This document shows positions 31,830-36,898 of a stretch of 36,898 bases of DNA, in pieces. The translations under genes and the position numbers were made by a program. The notes under the pieces are model-generated. The model was not told the origin of the DNA, did no database searches, and worked only from the letters and a program-made list of their open reading frames with translations. Each line of letters opens with the position of its first letter. The first letter of the stretch is position 1. Source of the stretch: a bacterium (GTDB lineage: Bacteria > Actinomycetota > Acidimicrobiia > Spongiisociales > ZC4RG35). Where the stretch lies: assembly GCA_024641285.1 (NCBI GenBank), contig JAHEDH010000018.1, positions 1 through 36,898 of the forward strand. The letters run 5' to 3'.

Positions 31830-33682
31830 AACACCGCCTGGCGATCGCTGGAGCGGCCGCCCTCTGCGCGGTCGTTGCGTTCCCGCTCGTCGCGCTCGCC
31901 AAGAGCTACACGCTCCCCGACACCAACGTCACGATCACCGTCCAATCCGACGGATCCATATCGGTCACCGAGGAGATCACCTACCGGTTCGACGGATCCT
32001 TCTCCGGCGCCTACCGCGAGATCCCGCTGCAATCGGGCGAATCGATCCGGGACGTGGCGGTCGTCGACGTCCAGTACGGCAATTACGCCCCCGGCGGCTG
32101 CACCGATCTGGGGTGCTCGTCACCGCAGGGAACGTTCGGTGTTACCGACCTCGGAGGACGGACGCGCGTCGTCTGGCACTACGCCGCCGCAGACGTCGAC
32201 CGGACATTCGTCCTGTCGTATGTGGTCGACGGCGCGGCGATCGCATACGACGACATCGTCGACCTCAACTGGAAGGTCTGGGGCGACGAGTGGACAGTGA
32301 GACTCGACGACCTGCGGGCCAACGTCTTCATCCCGCCTGGGGCGGTTGCCGACGAGGTGCGGGTCTGGGGTCACCCCGACTCGGTGGCCGGGACCACCTC
32401 GCTCGGAGATGACCGGGTCTCCCCCACACTGACGGCGCGAGACATCCCCGCCGGCCAGTGGGTCGAGATACGGGTCACCTTTCCGCGGTCGCTACTCACA
32501 TCCGTCTCGGGGGCGCAGGTTCGCGAGGGTGATGGCCTCGGAAACGTCCTCGCCGAGGAGGCCCGCTTCGCCGAACAGGAGCAGTACGAGGCCGCACGCC
32601 TCAGAACGCTCATCCTGATCGGCCTGTTCGGTGGCACGATCCCCGGTCTGGTCGCAGGGTGGCTCTTCTACCGGCGGTTCGGTCGCGAGCCGAAAGTGGC
32701 CTACGACCGTGAGTACGAGCAGGAGCCCCCGTCGGATCTCAGCCCCGCCGAGGTGAGCGCGCTCGTGAGCCAGGGGGCGACGACCGAGCGCGACTTCGTC
32801 GCCACCCTGTTCGATCTGATCCGCCGAGGCCACCTCGACGCCCGGCCGGTCACCTACGACGAGTCGACGTGGATGGGAATGCGAACCGAGACCATCAACG
32901 ATCTCGAGCTCTCGATCGGATCGACCGCCGATCCGCTCGCCGATCACGAGGAGGAGGTCATGGAGATCATGCACCGCATCCTCGACGACGGCCCCTCGAC
33001 CATCAACGACCTCCGCAATCGGATCAGGGACGACGCTTCCGCCAACGCCTCCAGCTACAACAGCTTTCGATCCGACGCCGCCCGCATGCTGACCAGGAAG
33101 CAGCTGCTGGACACCGCCGGGCGGAGACAGATGGGGTGGATTCTCGCCCCCGGCTTCCTCCTCCTGTTTCTCGCGATCATGGTTGCGGCCACCGTCGGCA
33201 GCGGGTCGGCGTTCGGCATCCTCATGGTGGTCCTGATCGGCGGGAATCTCGTGTTGTTCGCCCTGGCCGTCGGCCGGCGGAAGGCCTACACCCGTCGAAC
33301 GAACGAAGGCGCCCTCGAGTCCGCCCGATGGGAGGCGTTCAGCCGTTACCTCAGCGACTTCTCTCGTCTGGATGAGGCACCGGCCATCTCACTGGCGCTG
33401 TGGGACCGCTACCTCGTCTACGCGCTCTCGTTCGGCGTAGCTGAAGAGGTCCTCGAGGCGGCCCGTCTGCGCGCTCCCGCCGAGCTCCAGGATGCCTCCC
33501 GGGTCTACTGGTACGGCAACAACGGATTCACCGGCGGTGGAACCCAGAACGCATTCTCCGGTCTGCAATCCAGCCTGCGCGGCGCTTTCGCTCCCCCCAG
33601 CTCCACCTCCACCGGAGGAGGCGGCGGCTTCGGCGGCGGAGGCGGCGGAGGCGGCGGAGGTGGAGGCGGAGGCGCCTGGTAG
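31826..33682 (+). CDS. DUF2207 membrane protein, probably starting at CTG
   Basis: The protein has about 618 residues. A signal peptide (LKHRLAIAGAAALCAVVAFP, then LVALA) and the DUF2207 extracellular domain (YTLPDTNVTITVQSDGSISVTEEITYRFDG) are encoded upstream of the first in-frame ATG at 32054. They have no ATG or GTG start. CTG 31826 overlaps the LemA stop (CTGA) and has AAAGG 7 bases upstream, so I take it as the start; ATT 31823 is less likely. Two membrane regions follow (LILIGLFGGTIPGLVAGWLF and ILAPGFLLLFLAIMVAATVG onwards), with a winged-helix-like cytoplasmic part. The C-terminus is a glycine run ending GAW, typical of the family. Function is unknown. Confidence 0.85.
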   Translation: MKHRLAIAGAAALCAVVAFPLVALAKSYTLPDTNVTITVQSDGSISVTEEITYRFDGSFSGAYREIPLQSGESIRDVAVVDVQYGNYAPGGCTDLGCSSPQGTFGVTDLGGRTRVVWHYAAADVDRTFVLSYVVDGAAIAYDDIVDLNWKVWGDEWTVRLDDLRANVFIPPGAVADEVRVWGHPDSVAGTTSLGDDRVSPTLTARDIPAGQWVEIRVTFPRSLLTSVSGAQVREGDGLGNVLAEEARFAEQEQYEAARLRTLILIGLFGGTIPGLVAGWLFYRRFGREPKVAYDREYEQEPPSDLSPAEVSALVSQGATTERDFVATLFDLIRRGHLDARPVTYDESTWMGMRTETINDLELSIGSTADPLADHEEEVMEIMHRILDDGPSTINDLRNRIRDDASANASSYNSFRSDAARMLTRKQLLDTAGRRQMGWILAPGFLLLFLAIMVAATVGSGSAFGILMVVLIGGNLVLFALAVGRRKAYTRRTNEGALESARWEAFSRYLSDFSRLDEAPAISLALWDRYLVYALSFGVAEEVLEAARLRAPAELQDASRVYWYGNNGFTGGGTQNAFSGLQSSLRGAFAPPSSTSTGGGGGFGGGGGGGGGGGGGGAW

Positions 33683-33693
33683 GCGGACTGCTT

Positions 33694-33714
33694 CCGGCTA
33701 CCGGCTACCGGCTT
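33694..33714. repeat. Three 7-bp units (CCGGCTA, last one CCGGCTT)
   Basis: CCGGCTA occurs twice in tandem, followed by CCGGCTT, just after the DUF2207 gene. The same heptamer in another register (GGCTACC) recurs at 35644-35664. Confidence 0.85.
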
Positions 33715-33723
33715 ACCAAGTGC

Positions 33724-33783
33724 CCGAAGTCGGAGGTGCCAAACGAAGCAATGGCGCCCGACCTCCCAGCGACGCGACTTCGG
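33724..33783. other. Long stem-loop in the gap after the DUF2207 gene
   Basis: CCGAAGTCG (33724-33732) pairs with CGACTTCGG (33775-33783), and GAGGT (33733-33737) pairs with ACCTC (33761-33765). It lies in the 204-bp gap between convergent genes, so a terminator role is likely. The rest of this gap shows no gene. Confidence 0.5.
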
Positions 33784-33886
33784 TTCTTGGGTTCAACCGT
33801 CGTCCGACCGTGATCCAAGTCGTTCGGGACCCTGCGCTCATCAGCACATCACTACAGAGCCGGGACCCGACGGCTGGCAGCCGGCC

Positions 33887-34696
33887 TCACCCGATCAGAT
33901 TCTCGCGTTTGACGCTCTTGGCGCCGCGAGTGAGGCCGATCAGAGCGGCGATCCAGGCGATGGCGCCGATCACGATTGCGGCAACAGAGGAATTGAACAG
34001 CAGCCCGGTGGCGACACCATAGGCGCTGAGGATCACCGGGAGGGTCACCAACTGGCTCGCCTGCTGGGCGGCGGCGGCAGTCTTCACCCTCGCCGAGATC
34101 GCCACGATGATCGAAAGGGCCAGCGCGATGAACGGGGGGACCACCCAGACGATCAGTATGAACCAGTCCGGCGTGGGGAAGAACCAGCCGCCGACACCCG
34201 GCCCCACGATCACATTCACGACGAGCGAGTAGATCGTGAAGCCGACGACGGTGGCGACGTAGCCGGGAATCAGACTGGCGATCAGCTTGCCGACGTAGAT
34301 GTCCCGCTCGCTCGCCGGGGTGTGCGCCAGGAACTCGCCGGTTCCCTTCTCCCGCTCGCCCACGACGGCGGTGGCGCCAACCGCGGTGGAGATCGTGAGC
34401 GGGACCACGATGGCGATGGGCGCAAGGAGGTACACGGCCACGGCGTACGAGGCGCGAACCGGCTCGCTGTCACCCTTGATGTTCTGCTGGGCGGTGTCGG
34501 GGAGCGTGTTGATCACCGCTCCGACGGCTTCCGCGGCCTCGTTCCCGGTTGCGTTCGTGACCGTTCCCAACAACAGGACGGGAACGAAGAAGAAGAACAG
34601 CAATCCGAGCGCCCCGAGGGGGAGCAAATAGTCGCGGCTTCGGACCACTTGCTTGAGCTCGTTGGTGGCCACAGCCCAGACAACGGTCCGATTCAC
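33887..34696 (-). CDS. ABC-2 type exporter permease
   Basis: The protein has 269 residues with six probable membrane helices, including YLLPLGALGLLFFFFVPVLLLG near the N-terminus. The charged loop VVGEREKGTGEFLAHTPASERDIYVGKLIASLIPGYVA is a hallmark of ABC-2 permeases of the NatB/YhaP kind. A large extracellular segment (about residues 47-85) follows helix one. It pairs with the ATPase gene upstream; its GTG start (34696) overlaps the ATPase stop by 4 bp. The exported substrate is not evident. Confidence 0.88.
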   Translation of the reverse strand: MNRTVVWAVATNELKQVVRSRDYLLPLGALGLLFFFFVPVLLLGTVTNATGNEAAEAVGAVINTLPDTAQQNIKGDSEPVRASYAVAVYLLAPIAIVVPLTISTAVGATAVVGEREKGTGEFLAHTPASERDIYVGKLIASLIPGYVATVVGFTIYSLVVNVIVGPGVGGWFFPTPDWFILIVWVVPPFIALALSIIVAISARVKTAAAAQQASQLVTLPVILSAYGVATGLLFNSSVAAIVIGAIAWIAALIGLTRGAKSVKRENLIG

Positions 34697-35634
34697 GACG
34701 TCTCCCCCGCATCGAGACGCGGCGCCGCTTCGCCCACCTGTTTCCGCATGGCGAAGTACAGACGCTCGAGCGTCGGCGTCACCGGCTCCACCCGCGTCAA
34801 CGGCACCCCGCCGGCGACGAGCCGGCCGATCAGCCCGGGGATCTCCGAGGAATCGTGCAGCGACACGGTGACGGCTTCGAGCTCATCGACCCTCGGGGAC
34901 ATGTCGCGGACGGCGGCGAGGAGCGCCGCGTGGTCCTCGGACTCGAGTCGCACCTCGAGACGTTGCCAGTACCGGGAGACCAGGTCACGAGGCGAACCCT
35001 TCTCCCAGGCGCTTCCGCCGTTCATCATGACGATCTGGTCGGCCGTTCCGTCCGCCTCGTGCAGCAGGTGGGTCGACATGACCACCGTCTTGCCGGCCTT
35101 CGCCATCTCGAAGATCAGCTCTCTCACGGAGTACGCGCTTTCGGGGTCGAGACCGGCGGTTGGCTCGTCCAGCAGGAGCAACTCGGGGTCATGGAGCAGG
35201 GATCGGGCCAGCGCCAGTCGGGTTCGCATCCCCGTCGAGTAGCCGGCGACGTCCTGACCGAGGGCATGCAGGATGCCGAACCGGTCGGCGAGGTCGAAGA
35301 TCGGCGGATCCGTCAACCCGTAGAGCTTGGCGGCGTAGCGGAGGTTGTCGAGCCCACTGAGTCGCTCGTACATCGCCGGTTTCGGCGGGACCACGCCGGT
35401 TCGACCCCGAACCTCGGCCCCGGATTCCCGCGGGTCGAGCCCGAAGGTCCGCACCGAGCCGCGATCGGCGGCCAGCACCCCGGTCGACAGCCTGATGGTG
35501 GTCGTCTTGCCTGCACCGTTCGGGCCGAGGATCACGGTGACCGATCCGACCGGCACCTCGAGTTCGAGACCGTCGATGGCCCGTACGTCACCGAAGGCCT
35601 TCGAAACCGAAGAGAACACGAGAGCTGGCTGCAC
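34693..35634 (-). CDS. ABC transporter ATP-binding protein (exporter type)
   Basis: The protein has 313 residues. Its ATPase motifs are Walker A GPNGAGKTT near residue 38, a Q-loop-region VVPPKPAMYERLSG, signature YSTGMRTRLALARSL, Walker B LLLLDEPTAGLD and switch STHLL. The signature reads YSTGM rather than LSGGQ, a variant common in ABC-2 exporter ATPases. In the Q-loop region the usual glutamine is replaced by proline (PPKPAMYE), seen in some of this group. The C-terminal extension ends with PTLERLYFAMRK, typical of the DrrA/NatA kind. The start is GTG 35634. It drives export through the adjacent ABC-2 permease and is unlikely to serve the distant sugar importer. Confidence 0.9.
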   Translation of the reverse strand: MQPALVFSSVSKAFGDVRAIDGLELEVPVGSVTVILGPNGAGKTTTIRLSTGVLAADRGSVRTFGLDPRESGAEVRGRTGVVPPKPAMYERLSGLDNLRYAAKLYGLTDPPIFDLADRFGILHALGQDVAGYSTGMRTRLALARSLLHDPELLLLDEPTAGLDPESAYSVRELIFEMAKAGKTVVMSTHLLHEADGTADQIVMMNGGSAWEKGSPRDLVSRYWQRLEVRLESEDHAALLAAVRDMSPRVDELEAVTVSLHDSSEIPGLIGRLVAGGVPLTRVEPVTPTLERLYFAMRKQVGEAAPRLDAGETS

Positions 35635-35643
35635 TTCCGGGAA

Positions 35644-35664
35644 GGCTACCGGCTACCGGCTGCC
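35644..35664. repeat. Three 7-bp units (GGCTACC, last one GGCTGCC)
   Basis: GGCTACC occurs twice, then GGCTGCC, directly upstream of the ABC ATPase gene. It is the same heptamer as at 33694-33714 in a shifted register, so the exporter operon is flanked by copies. Confidence 0.85.
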
Positions 35665-35737
35665 TGCTTCCGGCCTCAGCAGCCGAATCTGGCTCGCGAC
35701 GACGCGTTTCTGGCCCTCGGCGGAGGCTGGAGGGGGG

Positions 35738-36898
35738 TCATCCTCCGAATGCGAGGACGGCGGCGTGGATGACGATGCCCGCGAGTCCGCCGACGAGCGT
35801 CCCGTTGACTCTCACGAACTGCAGATCTCTTCCCATCCAGATCTCGAGTCGGCGACTGGCGTCGTCGGTGTCCCATCGATCCACCGTCACCTCGATCAGC
35901 GCGCCGATCTCGCGACGAGCGGCGCCGGCCACCGGGCCGGCCACCGAGACGATCCACCCGTCGACCCGATCTGCCAGCTCGCGATCCGCACCCAGGCGCT
36001 GGCCGAAGCCGGTCAGCGCCACGGCGATCGACTCCCGCAACTCGGACTCGGGCCGTTCCGCCGCATCGGCAACCGCCCGGGCGACGGCGCGCCATTGCGC
36101 GTCGATGAAGTCGCCCACCTCGGGGGTGTCGATCAACTCCCCCATTCGCACGGCGATCTGCTGATTGAGCTCTTCATCCGACTGCAGACGCCCGGCCAGG
36201 GCCTCGAGCTGAGATTCGATCGTCTGTCTGAGCGGGTGCCCGGCGTCGGCGGCGACCTCGAGCAGGAAGGTGACGAGCGCCGAGAACGCTCGGTCGAAGA
36301 CGGCGTCATCGAGCTGCTCGGGCACCCACCACGGCGACTCGTCACCCAGCCGCTGTCGGAGCACGCTGCGATTGGCGACCATCGCATCGACGATCCCACG
36401 GATCCCGGCGTCGATCACCGGCCGATGATGGCCTCCGTGCACCGTCGTCTCCAGGATCCGGGAGCCGATCTGGGCGTACGGCAGCCGGCCGAGCTGGGGC
36501 TTCAGGACTCGCTCGAGATCGGTACGGATCTCGTCGCTTGCGAGACCCTCCGCCAGCCCGGCGGCGACGGCCGCCACCTGACCGGACACGGCGCGGGCGT
36601 TCTCCGGATCGGTCAACCAACGGCCGAGCGAACGGGCCGGATCGGCCTGGGTGAGCCGCTCGACGATCAATGCCGGATCGAGGAAGTTCTGGACGATGAA
36701 CGTGGCGAGGTTGCGTCCGAGGCCCTGTTTCGAGTTCGGGATGATCGCCGTGTGCGGAATCGGGATCCCCAGGGGGTGGCGGAAGAGCGCCACGACGGCG
36801 AACCAGTCGGCCAGTCCGCCGATCATCCCGGCCTCGGCGAACGCGCGCAGGAACCCGGTGCCGGTGCCGTCCGGCATGAAGAACGTCCCGATGAAGAT
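35738..36898 (-). CDS. DUF445-family membrane protein (5' end beyond the window)
   Basis: At least 386 residues are visible and the frame is open to the window edge (IFIGTFFMPDG before the first in-window Met at 36877), so the true start probably lies outside. The family pattern is clear: AEAGMIGGLADWFAVVALFRHPLGIPIPHTAIIPNSKQGLGRNLATFIVQNFL near the N-terminus, a long helical middle, and the closing WMGRDLQFVRVNGTLVGGLAGIVIHAAVLAF membrane segment. DUF445 proteins are membrane-anchored at both ends and of unknown function. It lies 103 bp upstream (on the minus strand) of the exporter ATPase gene. Confidence 0.9.
   Translation of the reverse strand: MFIGTFFMPDGTGTGFLRAFAEAGMIGGLADWFAVVALFRHPLGIPIPHTAIIPNSKQGLGRNLATFIVQNFLDPALIVERLTQADPARSLGRWLTDPENARAVSGQVAAVAAGLAEGLASDEIRTDLERVLKPQLGRLPYAQIGSRILETTVHGGHHRPVIDAGIRGIVDAMVANRSVLRQRLGDESPWWVPEQLDDAVFDRAFSALVTFLLEVAADAGHPLRQTIESQLEALAGRLQSDEELNQQIAVRMGELIDTPEVGDFIDAQWRAVARAVADAAERPESELRESIAVALTGFGQRLGADRELADRVDGWIVSVAGPVAGAARREIGALIEVTVDRWDTDDASRRLEIWMGRDLQFVRVNGTLVGGLAGIVIHAAVLAFGG

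Noticed and set aside
33600-33680. GGCGGA repeats at the end of the DUF2207 gene
   Set aside because: They encode the glycine-rich C-terminus usual for this family and need no separate repeat explanation.
33780-33830. tRNA-like T-arm text (GGGTTCAACC)
   Set aside because: No acceptor stem, D-arm or anticodon arm can be placed around it.
34693-35634. ATPase for the sugar importer
   Set aside because: Its C-terminal extension and the overlapping ABC-2 permease gene show it to be part of an exporter.

Overview
The window reads as a high-GC chromosomal segment of an actinomycete. Threonine-rich spacers follow the lipobox of several lipoproteins, an actinobacterial CebR/CelR-type operator is present, and so is a mycobacterial-style set of fatty-acid oxidation genes. 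I lean towards an uncultured Acidimicrobiia-like lineage, but that is inference. I see no rRNA, tRNA, CRISPR array, insertion sequence or prophage. Genes are tightly packed, often with 4-bp ATGA, GTGA or CTGA stop/start overlaps.

Left edge (1-1456): the possible tail of an upstream gene, a DUF4267-like membrane protein, an unknown four-helix membrane protein and a cupin.

Core (1470-17207): a two-armed carbohydrate locus around a divergent promoter. The leftward operon runs: 45-codon candidate leader ORF, sugar-binding lipoprotein, two MalF/MalG-type permeases, mannonate/gluconate dehydratase-like enolase-superfamily protein, SDR oxidoreductase, secreted GH16 glucanase, SMP-30 lactonase, KDPG aldolase and KDG kinase. 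The rightward operon runs: LacI-family regulator, cytoplasmic GH3 beta-glucosidase and a 1145-residue protein resembling very large inverting phosphorylases (GH94/GH149 type). Sites matching the TGGGAGCGCTCCCA operator of CelR/CebR sit on both promoters, and another copy lies inside the lacI gene. My reading is that a beta-glucan (laminarin-like or mixed-linkage) is cut outside the cell by GH16 and imported as oligosaccharides. These are then split by GH3 and the putative phosphorylase. The freed sugar is oxidised (SDR), its lactone opened (SMP-30), the aldonate dehydrated to 2-keto-3-deoxygluconate, then phosphorylated and cleaved to pyruvate and glyceraldehyde 3-phosphate. This would be a complete oxidative Entner-Doudoroff-type route encoded beside the polysaccharide genes.

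Middle (17208-23657): myo-inositol-1-phosphate synthase with a small ACT-like partner. It is divergent from an ArsR-DUF2087 regulator across a promoter region holding eight tandem 7-bp repeats. Then come an acyl-CoA oxidase-like flavoprotein with an unusual N-terminal helical domain, an FKBP lipoprotein and a SIMPL lipoprotein.

Right (23658-36898): a fatty-acid oxidation pair (fused hydratase/dehydrogenase plus thiolase), a 750-bp gene-poor gap with a frameshifted gene remnant, and a 65-residue secreted peptide just upstream of an orphan membrane histidine kinase. These are followed by a small lipoprotein, an acyl-CoA thioesterase-like protein, LemA with a DUF2207 protein that seems to start at CTG, an ABC-2 exporter pair and a DUF445 protein cut by the window end. 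Different 7-bp tandem repeats recur in at least four intergenic regions.
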